Below, piece after piece: positions 1-10,019 of a stretch of DNA of 64,000 bases. The position numbers were made by a program, and so were the translations under genes. Origin of the DNA: Scalesia atractyloides (Eukaryota > Streptophyta > Magnoliopsida > Asterales > Asteraceae); contig CAMTDV010000017.1 in assembly GCA_947069175.1 (NCBI GenBank), positions 49,423,137 through 49,487,136 of the forward strand, given 5' to 3'. Each line of letters opens with the position of its first letter. The first letter of the stretch is position 1. The notes beneath the pieces are model-generated. The model ran no database searches. It was not told the DNA's origin and worked only from the letters and a program-made list of their open reading frames with translations.

Positions 1-2479
1 TAAGAACCGGATATTATTCCGTGGACGCGGTGTCTCGATACTAAACTTTTGTTACTTTCAAGCCTTTTCAATTGATGAATTTATTTTATTTCTAAATTAT
101 CTAGAAAAAAAGCTACCAACTAAACTGAGAAATAATAATATCTAAAAGAGGTTGCTTAAACTAAGTATCCACTAACAAACATGTGACAACTAAAGGAAGA
201 GACTAATGGTGATGCAAGATCCAAATTCAAAAACATGATGTGCGTGAATTATATATATTTTTAATTTGATTTTCCTTCACCATATTTAGTTTTAAAAAGG
301 GGTTTTCACCTAAAAACTAACTACACACACAAAGGGTAAGTGTACCCATCGGGAGGTAACATAATTTGTCGGTAAGAACCGGATATCAATACGTGGACGC
401 GGTGTCTCGATACTAAACTTTTGTTACTTTAAAGCCTTTTCAATTGATGAGTAGATTTTGTTTCTAAATTAACTAGCAAAAATAACAAGCTGCCAACAAA
501 ATTGAGAAATAACAATATCTAAAAGAGGTTGCCTAAACTAAGTATCCACTAACAAACATGTGACAACTAAAGGAAGAGACTAATGGTGATGCAAGATCCA
601 AATTCAAAAACTAGATGTGCGTGAATTATATATATTTTTAATTTGATTTTTCTTCACACAGATTTAGTTTAAAAAGGGTTTTTCACCTAAAAACTAACTA
701 CACACACAAAGGGCAAGTGTACCCATCGGGAGGTAATATAATTTGTCGGTAAGAACCGGATATCAATCCATGGACGCGGTGTCTCGATTCTAAACCTTTG
801 TTACTTTAAAGCCTTTTCAATTGATGAGTTACTTTGTTTCTAAATTAACTAGCAAAAATAACAAGCTACCAACAAAATTGAGAAATAACCAATATCTAAA
901 AGAGGTTGCCTAAACTAAGTATCCACTAACAAACATGTGACAACTAAAGGAAGAGTCTAATGGTGATGCAAGATTTAAATTCAAAAACTAGATGTGCGTG
1001 AACTATATATTTTTAATTTGATTTTCCTTCACACAGATTTAGTTTTAAAAAGGGGTTTTCACCTAAAAACTAACTACACACACAAAGGGCAAGTGTACCC
1101 ATCGGGAGGTAATATAATTTGTCGGTAAGAACCGGATATCAATCCGTGGACGCGGTGTCTTGATACTAAAATTTTGTTACTTTAAAGCCTTTTCAATTGA
1201 TGAGTTAATTTTGTTTCTAAATTATCTAGAAAAAGAAAGCTACCAACTAAACTGAGAAATAACAATATCTAAAAGAGGTTGCTTAAACTAAGTATCCACT
1301 AACAAACATGTGACAACTAAAGGAAGAGACTAATGGTGATGCAAGATCCAAATTCAAAAACATGATGTGCGTGAATTATATATATTTTTAATTTGATTTT
1401 CCTTCACACTGATTTAGTTTTAAAAAGGGTTTTTCACCTAAAAACTAACTACACACACAAAGGGCAAGTGCACCCATCGGGAAGTAATATAATTTGTCGG
1501 TAAGAACCGGATATCAATCCGTGGACCCGGTGTCTCGATACTAAACTTTTGTTACTTTCAAGCCTTTTCAATTGATGAGTTGATTTTGTTTCTAAATTAT
1601 CTAGAAAAAAAAGTACCAACTAAACTGAGAAATAACAATATCTAAAAGAGGTTGCCTAAACTAAGTATCCACTAACAAACATGTGACAACTAAAGGAAGA
1701 GACTAATGGTGATGCAAGATCCAAATTCAAAAACTTGATGTGCGTGAATTATATATATTTTTAATTTGATTTTCCTTCAGCATATTTAGTTTTAAAAAGG
1801 GGTTTTCACCTAAAAACTAACTACACACAAAGGGTAAGTGTACCCATCGGGAGGTAACATAATTTGTCGGTAAGAACCGGATATCAATACGTGGACGCGG
1901 TGACTCGATACTAAACTTTTGTTACTTTAAAGCCTTTTCAATTGATGAGTTGATTTTGTTTCTAAATTAACTAGCAAAAATAACAAGCTGCCAACAAAAT
2001 TGAGAAATAACAATATATAAAGAGGTTGCCTAAACTAAGTATCCACTAACAAACATGTGACAACTAAAGGAAGAGACTAATGGTGATGCAAGATCCAAAT
2101 TCAAAAACTAGATGTGCGTGAATTATATATATTTTTAATTTGATTTTTCTTCTCACAGATTTAGTTTAAAAAGGGTTTTTCACCTAAAAACTAACTACAC
2201 ACACAAAGGGCAAGTGTACCCATCGGGAGGTAATATAATTTGTCGGTAAGAACCGGATATCAATCCATGGACGCGATGTCTCGATTCTAAACCTTTGTTA
2301 CTTTAAAGCCTTTTCAATTGATGAGTTACTTTGTTTCTAAATTAACTAGCAAAAATAACAAGCTACCAACAAAATTGAGAAATAACCAATATCTAAAAGA
2401 GGTTGCCTAAACTAAGTATCCACTAACAAACATGTGACAACTAAAGGAAGAGACTAATGGTGATGCAAGATCCAAATTT
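1..2479. repeat. Tandem satellite array, ~374-bp monomer, four-monomer higher-order repeat
   Basis: Seven monomers begin with TAAGAACCGGATAT at 1, 373, 750, 1126, 1501, 1871 and 2247, giving lengths of 372, 377, 376, 375, 370 and 376 bp; the seventh stops at about 2479. Monomer-specific variants recur every fourth unit: monomers 1 and 5 share the GGTAACATAA junction and a CATATTTAG variant, 2 and 6 share AATACGTGGACGCGG and AAGCTGCC, 3 and 7 share AATCCATGGACGCG, TCGATTCTAAACC and AATAACCAATAT. The higher-order period is 1497-1500 bp. No open reading frame spans a monomer. The array continues beyond the left edge, so its size is unknown. It may derive from non-coding retrotransposon sequence, but I cannot show a source. 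Confidence 0.95.
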
Positions 2480-3239
2480 AACTAAGTCCCCAATCAAGGC
2501 TTCCTAGTTTATAATCCTTAAGAAAACTAAAATGAATAACGTTCTAATCACCTAAAAATTATTATTTTTGAGCTCACTTGCTAAGTTAATGTTAATCTTT
2601 AAACAAGAGTTATTTGTTTCTAAAACTCCTAACTCTACAAGTTTGGGAAAATTACTATGAACAACATAAAAAATACCCTAACTTGCTTTCAAGTAAGTAG
2701 CACTATCATCATGTTCTTGACAAAAACCATAAGCATGGTCATGCTAGATAACAATCTTGGCAAAAAATCATCAATCTAACATAAACACAACTATAGAATC
2801 CATGTAAACATTGTTATGATTTTTCCAAATCTAAATGCAAGAGTTCCTACACATGTTCAAATCTCCATTCTAATCATGTTAGCAATCACCATTCCTAGTA
2901 TCATGCCATGAATCATACTAACAAGTTAACAAGATTCAACAATCATAATCTCTACATGGGCTTTCCAACACAACATGTAAATACTTATGACCAAACCTTC
3001 AAGAATAAAGACTTTAAACATACACAAGAACTCCAAGAACAAGATTCAAGCATTACTATTAAGATTATAAAAAACAATCATCACATCTGCTTCCATAATT
3101 ATCACATGTTCATAAGCTTCAACAAAGTTTAATCAACACAAATGTTTAGCCCATAAGGCTCATAGTGACCAAATCAAGTAAAAGAAAGTATAAATTGTTC
3201 ATAATGAAACTAGTAAGCTAACCAACTTAAAGACAAGAT
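2480..3239. other. AT-rich non-coding sequence after the satellite
   Basis: The satellite stops inside a monomer and is followed by AT-rich sequence with no convincing coding potential. The short ORF at 2908-3132 has low-complexity Asn/His-rich composition and no recognisable motif. It may be the non-coding part of a minus-strand retroelement whose LTR-like sequence follows, but I see no terminal repeat or other support. Confidence 0.4.
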
Positions 3240-3380
3240 TAATGGTAGTTTGAGTGAATCTTCAAGTGTAGTAATCATCTTCAAGGCTTCCTCTTGGCTC
3301 CTACAAGCTTCTAAGGTCGGATACTTGAGAGAATTCTTCACCAAAATGCTCCAACTCCCCTCCAAATGAGATGAAACCAC

Positions 3381-3766
3381 GTATTTATGCTACTGGGAGT
3401 TTGGCACGACCATGCCACCTTTTGGAACGGTCGTGCTTGGTAAGTGTCAGAGTGCCTTTTTCGAGTGTTGACTTGTCTGCTAGCCATTTTGGGAAAAATC
3501 CCGCTCAAACGTTTCCGAGGTGGCACGGTCGTGCCACCCTTTGGCATGGTTGTGCTTCCTGGTGAAATATTCGAAAATGGCTGAAATGATCCTCGGGAAT
3601 AAGCTGTTCTGAGACTGCTTTGGCTTGGCACGGTCATGCCAAGCTTTGGCACGGTTGTGCCAGTCTTGAATTCTTCCAGGTTTGCGCAGAAAATGAGAGT
3701 GCTGATGAGAGTGCCGATCAGGGTTGGCCTGGCACGGTCGTGCCAGTGGTTAGCATGGTCGTGCCA
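3381..3766 (-). promoter_or_regulatory. Palindrome array next to a TATA-like box (word TGGCACGGTCGTGCCA)
   Basis: Eight copies or near copies of a 16-bp palindromic word occur at 3402, 3424, 3521, 3542, 3626, 3647, 3730 and 3751. The exact form has arms TGGCACG and CGTGCCA around a GT centre. Read on the minus strand, the array ends 11 bp before GCATAAATAC (3381-3390), a TATA-like sequence. This matches the LTR promoter arrangement seen elsewhere in the window, so I infer the U3 part of a minus-strand LTR, although its ends could not be placed. Short ORFs across this stretch on both strands are by-products of the repeats. Confidence 0.7.
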
Positions 3767-3939
3767 TATCTGGCAGTTTGCTGGAAAACTCCGTTTTTGC
3801 TCCTCTTTGCTCCAAAATCCTTCATTTCAACACCGGGCTGAAGCCCGAACCTGTATTTTCACAAACAACTCAAATGAGTACCAAATCAATGAAAATACGA
3901 CAAGTTCTCGCGTAAACGGGGTCTATTTGACGTTTTAAA

Positions 3940-3961
3940 GATGTATAAATTCTTATACATC
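3940..3961. repeat. Short perfect hairpin
   Basis: GATGTATAA and TTATACATC form perfect 9-bp arms around a 4-nt ATTC loop. It lies between the 3.4-3.8 kb array and the first CAAGTTCG-type words. Function unknown. Confidence 0.6.
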
Positions 3962-3972
3962 AAGGGGACGCG

Positions 3973-4052
3973 CAAGTCCGGGCGAACTTAGGTCAAGTTC
4001 GCGCGAACTTGATCAACTCGAGCGAACTTGCCCTCAAGTTCGGGCGAACTTG
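3973..4052. repeat. Palindrome cluster in a gypsy leader (word CAAGTTCGGGCGAACTTG)
   Basis: Four copies occur at about 3973, 3994, 4014 and 4035, the last being an exact CAAGTTCGGGCGAACTTG. They lie about 110 bp beyond the primer-binding site of the minus-strand element whose LTR starts at 4180, which places them in its 5' leader. The same word fills the adjoining LTR. Confidence 0.75.
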
Positions 4053-4164
4053 TCTGTTCGTATCAGTTTCGAGCATTTAATCGATGCGTAACGGTCTGTT
4101 TTGGTATCCTAATTATAGACTAGGTCAAACATGGCAGTTCTACCTAAATTTCCCTATAGCTATG

Positions 4165-4177
4165 GCTGTGATACCAA
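4165..4177 (-). promoter_or_regulatory. Degenerate primer-binding site (initiator tRNA-Met type)
   Basis: On the minus strand the sequence reads TGGTATCACAGCC, one base away from the TGGTATCAGAGC site used by many plant LTR elements for initiator tRNA-Met. It lies three bases from the LTR end at 4180. The sequence beyond it, CATAGCTATAGGGAA on the minus strand, resembles the same position in element H (CATGACTATAGGGAT), supporting a Del/Tekay-type gypsy origin. Confidence 0.7.
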
Positions 4178-5032
4178 TCTATCACACCACAACCGATGGC
4201 GGAAACATCGGGGTAGTGGCACTAGGCGAACCAGATTATCTCATCCGAAATTCCATAACACTATTTAAGCGACAATATTTAACATTAATATCCCATACTA
4301 CTAATGTATTATCCTTAAACAAACTACAAAATTCAAGCATTCTCATAATACAAATCATGTTCGATATCCCCTAGATTTCTATTACAATGAGTTTCTAAAG
4401 ATAATCCTAATCCAATTGCAATAGTAGACGAATCCTCAACCTGCCACATGTGTTAAAATAAAATGTCAATACAATTAAGTAAAGGTGGCATACAGGTTTG
4501 CGTACATAATAGATATAAAAGCGTTTAGCATACACCGCATGACATACGTAATAGATGGAATAATGTAACTACTTAGATTCAAGCAAACCAACAAACCGCG
4601 ATTGATCGAGGCATGCGAACAAGTGTCCACATCCTAAAAGAGAAAATAAATGAGAAATGTAAAATGCGAGCCTTAACAACCGTGGGCCTCCGGTGGCGGG
4701 TCAACCTCTAGTACACTATTATGTTATGGGTGGCGTACAAGCAATCAAGCAATACATACAATTCAGCAGATTTCACATATAATCATGTAACAGCGGGTTG
4801 TGAATAAGCATTTGAGATTCGTGTGATGTGATTTGATATAGGAACATATGTGACGCCCAAAAGTGCGTTTAAGTATAAAAGGGGTTCAAGTATACTCACT
4901 GTGGGTGTGTTTTCGGAGATGAGGCGGGATCTGAGAGATGTTGTGGAGAATGCCAGATCAGTCTATAAGCGAACAAAAGTGCATCAGTCTTCCGAATTGC
5001 TGAAATGGTTAACGGGTGAAGGAGCAGTAGAC

Positions 5033-5368
5033 AAGTTCAGGCGAACTTGTACTTGAAAGTACAAGTTCGGGCGAACTTGTATAATTGAACTTACTGAGTG
5101 AACAAGTTCGGGCAAACTTGTCTGGTTTCCTAGGAAACAGACGAGTTTGAGCGAACTTGTCCCTTTTGTTGAGGGAGAATACAAGTTCGGGTGAACTTGT
5201 CTGATTTCCTTGGAAATCAGTACAAGTTCGGGTGAACTTGTCTGATTTCCTTGGAAATCAGTACAAGTTCGGGCGGACTTGTGGTATTGAAGTTTTGGTC
5301 AAGTTCGGGCGAACTTGGTCACCATTCTGGTGACAAGTTCGAGCGTACTTGATGTAATCCGAGCGAAC
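5033..5368. repeat. Dense palindrome array with palindromic spacers
   Basis: About ten CAAGTTCGGGCGAACTTG-type words follow each other from 5033 to 5368. Several spacers are also palindromic: CTGATTTCCTTGGAAATCAG occurs at 5201-5220 and again at 5242-5261, a related GTTTCCTAGGAAAC lies near 5124, and GTCACCATTCTGGTGAC lies at 5315-5331. At 5042-5069 two words joined through a spacer give a perfect hairpin with 13-bp arms and a 2-nt loop. A 41-bp block is tandemly duplicated at about 5181-5262. Confidence 0.85.
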
Positions 5369-5916
5369 TTGACTGTTTTGGCATCCAAATCATGTGTTTT
5401 CGTGTTGTTTGCGGAAGAAAATCGAGTGTCCACCCCTCCAACTTTAACCTACTGAGTAAAACTTAGGCTGGAGAGGTCTTTGGAGCGAGTTTAGCCATTT
5501 TACAGAAACTCGGGCTAATCTGGGCGAACTTGAAGGTTCGTACGCGTTAGTCCAGATTGTGTAAAGTGACGATTTCGTCCTTGTGCTTCCGGATCTGAGA
5601 TCTTGCTTGACAACGCCTCGTTCCACTTAATAGTGAACGAAACATACGTCATTAGTCCGAATATTGTGTAAAAATTGATGTTTAAAAGGGTTTTACTCAG
5701 ATCTAAGAGTAGATCTGAATGAAAAAGAGAAGTTTTATAGAAAAAAGATGAAGATTTTCATAAACAGAAGACAAAGCCTTGTGCAAAATTAATGTAAAGC
5801 ATTGTTGAACGTTGTTGTAGTTGAAAACGGGTTGAATCTTACTTAGAAAACAAGGGGTTTCGGTTTTGGGTTGCTCCGGGCGAACTTGCAGCAAGTTCAA
5901 ATGAGGAATGGAGCTG

Positions 5917-5928
5917 AGTATTTATAGG
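5917..5928 (-). promoter_or_regulatory. TATA-like box of the 4180-6578 LTR
   Basis: The minus strand reads CTATAAATACTC here, a good plant TATA box. Palindromic words resume at 5964 on its upstream side on the minus strand. Confidence 0.5.
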
Positions 5929-5963
5929 TAAGGTGAGAATGGAGAGGCCAGACATCAAGTTTA

Positions 5964-6114
5964 CAAGTTCGGGCGAACTTGCTACAAGTTCGGGCGAACT
6001 TGTGTATTTATGGGGTTTTAGAGACAAGTCCGGGCAGACTTGTTAGTTTTGAAGAGTTATGAGGCTTAGACAAGTTCGGGCGAACTTGTGGTATACAAGT
6101 TCGGCCGTACTTGA
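5964..6114. repeat. Palindrome cluster upstream of the LTR TATA box
   Basis: Five words of the CAAGTTCGGGCGAACTTG type occur at about 5964, 5984, 6024, 6070 and 6095, three of them exact. Relative to the minus-strand LTR they sit upstream of the TATA-like box at 5917-5928. Confidence 0.8.
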
Positions 6115-6683
6115 CCTGGTGGCCAAGTTTTGTTCGTTGATTTCGCGTTAGGAGTTCGTTCGGCGATTTGGTTCGTATTAGATAGTTACACTAAGCGTTA
6201 TAATTGATATAATAGTGCGATTTAGCAATTCGTGCGTGTGAGAGCGTTGCGAAAGCGATTGTAACCATAACATAAACAAACGTAACACACATAAACATAA
6301 TTCCACATAATTAACTTCGTCTTGCGATGCGATGAGATAAGCGATGCGATGGCACAAGTGTTTATTAAACAATAACACACTCGGCTCGTATAGTAGCATA
6401 ACTACTTGTGATTGCGATTGAATTAGCGATGCATTTAATAAGCGATTAGATGCGATATAACTGTAATTCAACATAATTAGTTAACATAACCTTCTTATAA
6501 ACGAATCTCGGAATACAAATGATGAAAACAACCGAAATAAACTGAAACTGAATAACAACAAAAATTGGAGTTGTTACAACATACATGTCGGTAATTTAAC
6601 CTTCACATAACTTACATATGTGTTGCTTATACAAAAACTAATTTTTCATATTTTGTTTTAAATTCTAGTTTAGAATATATATA

Positions 6684-6848
6684 TGGTAAGGATCCTAAGA
6701 GAAGTTCACCCTATTTGAGAAACCTAAGAAGCTTTCTGAACCACAAATTTCTTTATGCTTTTCGTAATATACACATATGTATATAGTTAATTTTAAACTA
6801 TACATATATGTATATTACGAAAATCTTTTGTAAAATGTATGTATATAT
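6684..6848. mobile_element. Foldback MITE, right arm incomplete
   Basis: The left arm GGTAAGGATCCTAAGAGAAG and the AT-rich centre match the complete copies at 8482, 8667 and 17416. The right arm is cut after the segment around AAAATCTTTTGTAAAATGT. Flanking TATATA suggests insertion into TA-rich DNA, but the superfamily is unassigned. Confidence 0.65.
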
Positions 6849-6852
6849 ATAT

Positions 6853-7390
6853 AGGGACTACGGTAGAGATCTTAAAAGAAACACATGTTTATTGAAAAGC
6901 ATGAGAACGATTATGTACCACACATTTTATTTAAGCCAAAAAAATATTATTATACTTCTAATCACATGTTTTAAGAGTTTATATATACATGTGTGTATAT
7001 TGTCAATTTTAATTATACACGTGTATATTGTCAATTTTGAAATTATACATATGTGTATATTACGAGACATATATGTATGATGCTTATTTTCAACTTTAAA
7101 CATATATTTACACTAGAAAAAAAAACATGTTTAAAACCATAATCTTTTCCTTTATATACATATATGTACAATCATTTATTCACATTTATACATATATATA
7201 CATTATCAAGCATAGTTAATGATTGACAATATAACATTTGCATATATCCAAAAAAACTGACAGAAAAACTTGTAATTAAAAAAAAAATGCATTTCTTTTT
7301 ACTTTTTTTTTTGCATTTAAAAAAAAATGCAATTTTTTGCATTGTTTGGTCCATAATTACCCTATTGATTCTCATTTGATCCACCCCTAC
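6853..7390. repeat. AT-rich dispersed repeat, unit C, copy 1
   Basis: Starts GGGACTACGGTAGAGATC and ends near CATTTGATCCACC. Two further full copies lie at 17653-18230 and 18246-18850. No protein-coding capacity is credible; the ORFs here are Ile/Tyr-rich products of AT-rich sequence. Probably a non-autonomous DNA element, but no clear terminal inverted repeat was found. Confidence 0.6.
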
Positions 7391-7404
7391 ATATATATAT
7401 ATAT

Positions 7405-7775
7405 AGGTACAAAGTGTGTTTTGTCTACAAGTGTAAGAAGTGTTTTTAATCACTGGATGTGTTATATCAATGGTTAAGATATACGAGTGACATTATTCTA
7501 ATATATATGTGTTATAGTTATTGATTAATTTATTGGATTAAGGGTATTAAGGTAAATTCAGTGTGTCTTAAAATCAAGAAACCCACATGCAAGTTTTCCC
7601 ATCCTTTTTAAACGTCAATAATTTTTTTATATGTAATTTTTTAAGTTACAACATAAGAACGAGCATTTTTATCTTTAATATGGGTACCATATTGCTATGT
7701 ATATAGACACGTTTCAACAAATTGATTTGTTTTACCCGGAATTGTGTGTTTTATAGTTTTGATAATACATACATA
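7405..7775. repeat. AT-rich dispersed repeat, unit D, copy 1
   Basis: Begins GGTACAAAGTGTGTTTTG and ends near TTTGATAATACAT. It matches 18874-19251 along its length. In both places it follows a C unit, so C and D may form one element or have been copied together. Confidence 0.6.
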
Positions 7776-7936
7776 TATATGTATATACATACATATATAT
7801 GTATATATATAAACCATATATTTTTACTTACTCATAGCCTACATACATATCAGTAATTTAACCTACACATAACCTATATATGTGTTGGTTATACAAAAAG
7901 TACAAAATTTTCATATTTTTTTTTAATTCTAGTGTA

Positions 7937-7938
7937 GA

Positions 7939-7982
<44 letters not shown>
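7937..7982. repeat. TA microsatellite
   Basis: An almost pure (AT)n tract lies immediately before the telomere-repeat MITE. Similar tracts lie at 8890-8911, 16798-16846 and 17636-17655. Confidence 0.9.
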
Positions 7983-7984
<2 letters not shown>

Positions 7985-8423
7985 TTGGGGAACACTAAAA
8001 AAGTTGGAAACGACTCAAAAGAACTCCGATTGGACTCATTCCAGCGGTGTCGGACCGGCTAGTCGAACCCTAACTATGATCTCTTAACCCTAAACCCTAA
8101 ATCCTAACCCCTAAACCCTAAATATATTAGGGTTTGGATTTAGGGTCATAATTAGGGTTTAGCCTTAGAGTTTAGCTTTAGGGTTTAGTTTTAGGGTTAA
8201 TCATTAGTATTTAGGGTTTAGCTTTTAGAGTTTATAACTTAGATTTTGCGATTTAGCTTAGGTTTTAGCCTTATTTTTTTATCTTTAGGGTTTAGGGGTT
8301 AGGATTTAGGGTTAAGGGATCCTAGTTAGGGTTCTACAAGCCGATTCCAACTCCGCTGGAATGAGTCCAATCAGAGTTCGTTTGAGTCGGTTCCCCACTG
8401 TTCCCCAACTAACCTTCCCCAAT
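7983..8423. mobile_element. Foldback MITE carrying telomere-type heptamers, copy 1
   Basis: The two halves are inverted repeats. Shared outer words are TTGGGGAA, GACTCAAA, GATTGGACTCATTCCAGCGG and the complement of GGAATGAGTCCAATC on the right. The inner parts of both arms are runs of CCCTAAA on the left and TTTAGGG variants on the right, the plant telomere heptamer. It lies between TA-rich tracts. Length is about 440 bp and there is no coding capacity. Other copies are at 16848-17320 and, incomplete, from 63866. Confidence 0.85.
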
Positions 8424-8481
8424 ATATATATATATATGTATGTATGTATGTATATATATATGTATGTATGTATAAATATAT

Positions 8482-8664
8482 TTGGTAGGGATCCTAAGAG
8501 AAGTTAACCCTATTTAAGAAACTTGAGAAGCATTCTGAACTACACATTTCTCTAAGCTTTTTGTAATATACACATATGTATATAGTCTTTTAAAATGTGT
8601 GGCCTAGAATGCTTCTCAAGTTTCTCAATTAGCCTACTGCTTCTCACATGATCCTAACCCTATA
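8482..8664. mobile_element. Foldback MITE, complete
   Basis: The left arm (GGTAGGGATCCTAAGAGAAG, then CTTGAGAAGCATTCTGAA) is complementary to the right arm (GCTTCTCAAGTTTCTCAATT, ending ATGATCCTAACCC). It abuts a second family member almost head to tail. Confidence 0.8.
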
Positions 8665-8666
8665 TA

Positions 8667-8880
8667 TATATAGGGTTAGGATCATGTGAGAGAAGTAGGC
8701 TATTTGTGAAACTTGAGAAGAAATCTGGACCACACATTTTCCCTAAGCTTTTCGTAATATACATATGTATATATTCAAATGTAAGCTATACACATGTGTA
8801 TAGTACGAAAAGCTTAAAAAAATGTGTGGTCCAGATTTCTTCTCAAGTTTCTCAAATAGGGTGTTCTTCTCTTAGGATCT

Positions 8881-8890
<10 letters not shown>
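8667..8890. mobile_element. Foldback MITE, complete, near-perfect arms
   Basis: Terminal inverted repeats of roughly 85-90 bp: TATAGGGTTAGGATC, CTTGAGAAGAAATCTGG and CTAAGCTTTTCGT on the left have their complements on the right, ending CTCTACCCTATA. It lies in TA-rich DNA, consistent with a TA target, but the superfamily is not established. Confidence 0.85.
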
Positions 8891-8912
<22 letters not shown>

Positions 8913-8925
8913 CAGGGACTACGGT

Positions 8926-9877
8926 AGAGGTTTTTTGAAACCTATGGGGCAGTTACGAGTTATTGGAGTTTGAAACAAGTTCTTGGAGCCACAATCACCC
9001 ACCACCATCATCTCCCATTATTCCAATCCATCCAAATCATCCGTTCGATCATAACCTTAACATCATCATCACTTTCATCATCAATCCATTCATCTATTCA
9101 TCACCACCATTCAACATAAACCCAAATCATCATCCATCTCCATTACCAACCTTCAAGATGTCAAGACTCGAGCTTTCATTCCTTCTTGATGGTGTGCTAT
9201 TCACCATGAGCGGCTAATTCCTAGAGGTTTCACCCCGGTGTAGGTGCTTGTAAGTTTCTAGGGTTTGAACAATTGTTTATGATTTGATTTAGTAACAAGT
9301 TGTAATTTGATTTTGAAACCAAAGATAATTGTCTTGCATTTGTATTGAATTCGTAAATTGTCAAGTGAAGATTATATTTGACTTTGCGAAATGTTTATGT
9401 GCAATTATGCCTTGTCTAGGTTAGAGTTTACATGTTCTTGGTAACGAAGTGCATTGTGGTCCGTTGTTACAACGTTGATTGCTCTTGGCACCTAAGCCAC
9501 ACGACACTAAACCTGTTGGTCATTTATGCAATTGAATCAATTCTAAAACATGTAGGAACCCTAGGACTTCAAATACTGAACCAGGTGTGAACCTTGTTCT
9601 CTCATCACTGTTTTACAATCGTAATTACTTTCGTTGATTTTTTAGTAATTAATTAATCAAACCAAACTTGTTGGTTAATTCTAACACCTTTATCAAACAA
9701 ACAAATTGATTATTTTCATAGCAAGCTTCATAAAGTGACAATCTTATTTAAAATCAATCACATCCGATCGCAAACCAAGACTCTTCATGGTTCAAACCCT
9801 TACTACCACTAACGCATTGTTAAAGGTAATTTGGGACAATAAGTATTATCTTTGACCGGAGCGCGACACTCGGCTCA
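8926..9877 (+). mobile_element. 5'-truncated LTR of Athila-like element G1
   Basis: Matches the last ~950 bp of the G2 LTRs (21290-22670 and 49662-51016) from AGAGGTTTTTTGAAACC to CTCGGCTCA. The first ~430 bp are missing: at 8926 the sequence switches to the first 16 bp of a C unit (GGGACTACGGTAGAGG), with shared AGAG at the join. The short ORF at 8963-9217 also occurs in the G2 LTRs and is not supported as a protein. Confidence 0.85.
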
Positions 9878-9882
9878 AATTT

Positions 9883-9900
9883 TGGTGTCGTTACCGGGGA
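9883..9900 (+). promoter_or_regulatory. Primer-binding site of G1 (tRNA-Asp type)
   Basis: TGGTGTCGTTACCGGGGA differs at two positions from TGGCGCCGTTGCCGGGGA, the site associated with Athila-type elements and complementary to the tRNA-Asp 3' end. It lies five bases after the LTR end. Confidence 0.85.
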
Positions 9901-10019
9901 GTTAGTGCGCTTTGCATTTGGATTTCTGTTCGATTTCGTGATTATCTGTTTAATTGCTTGTTTCTTTCAGTTTATTTGCTTTTGTGCTATGTGTTACTTG
10001 TGTAGGTTACAGGTAGTGC

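Larger units (their letters stand above)
4180..6578 (-). mobile_element. LTR of a minus-strand Del/Tekay-like Ty3/gypsy element
   Basis: On the minus strand the unit starts TGTAACAACTCC and ends GGTGTGATA, immediately followed by the primer-binding site. That matches the layout of the H LTRs (start TGTAACATCC, end GGTGTGACA) and the length, about 2.4 kb, is similar to their 2.2 kb. A TATA-like box lies at 5917-5928 with CAAGTTCG-type palindromes on both sides. The internal region, to the left, is cut off within about 130 bp and no partner LTR is visible, so this is a truncated or solo remnant. ORFs inside it, including 4084-4374 and 6178-6474, have no protein support. Confidence 0.65.

Noticed and set aside
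1..2479. CRISPR-like or ribosomal spacer repeat
   Set aside because: Monomers of ~374 bp without short spacers, in a plant-type sequence; no rRNA sequence is adjacent.
1..2479. Hammerhead ribozyme (retrozyme-like tandem repeat), suggested by TTGATGAG
   Set aside because: The required CTGATGAG, GAAA and stem arrangement could not be completed in the monomer.
4084..4374. 96-residue ORF
   Set aside because: It spans a primer-binding site and the LTR edge of a minus-strand element.
8068..8330. True interstitial telomere or chromosome end
   Set aside because: The heptamers are degenerate, inverted, and enclosed in a recurring foldback MITE.
8963..9217. 84-residue Pro/His-rich ORF, also at 21764 and 50095
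   Set aside because: It is part of the G LTR in all three places; no start context or domain supports translation.
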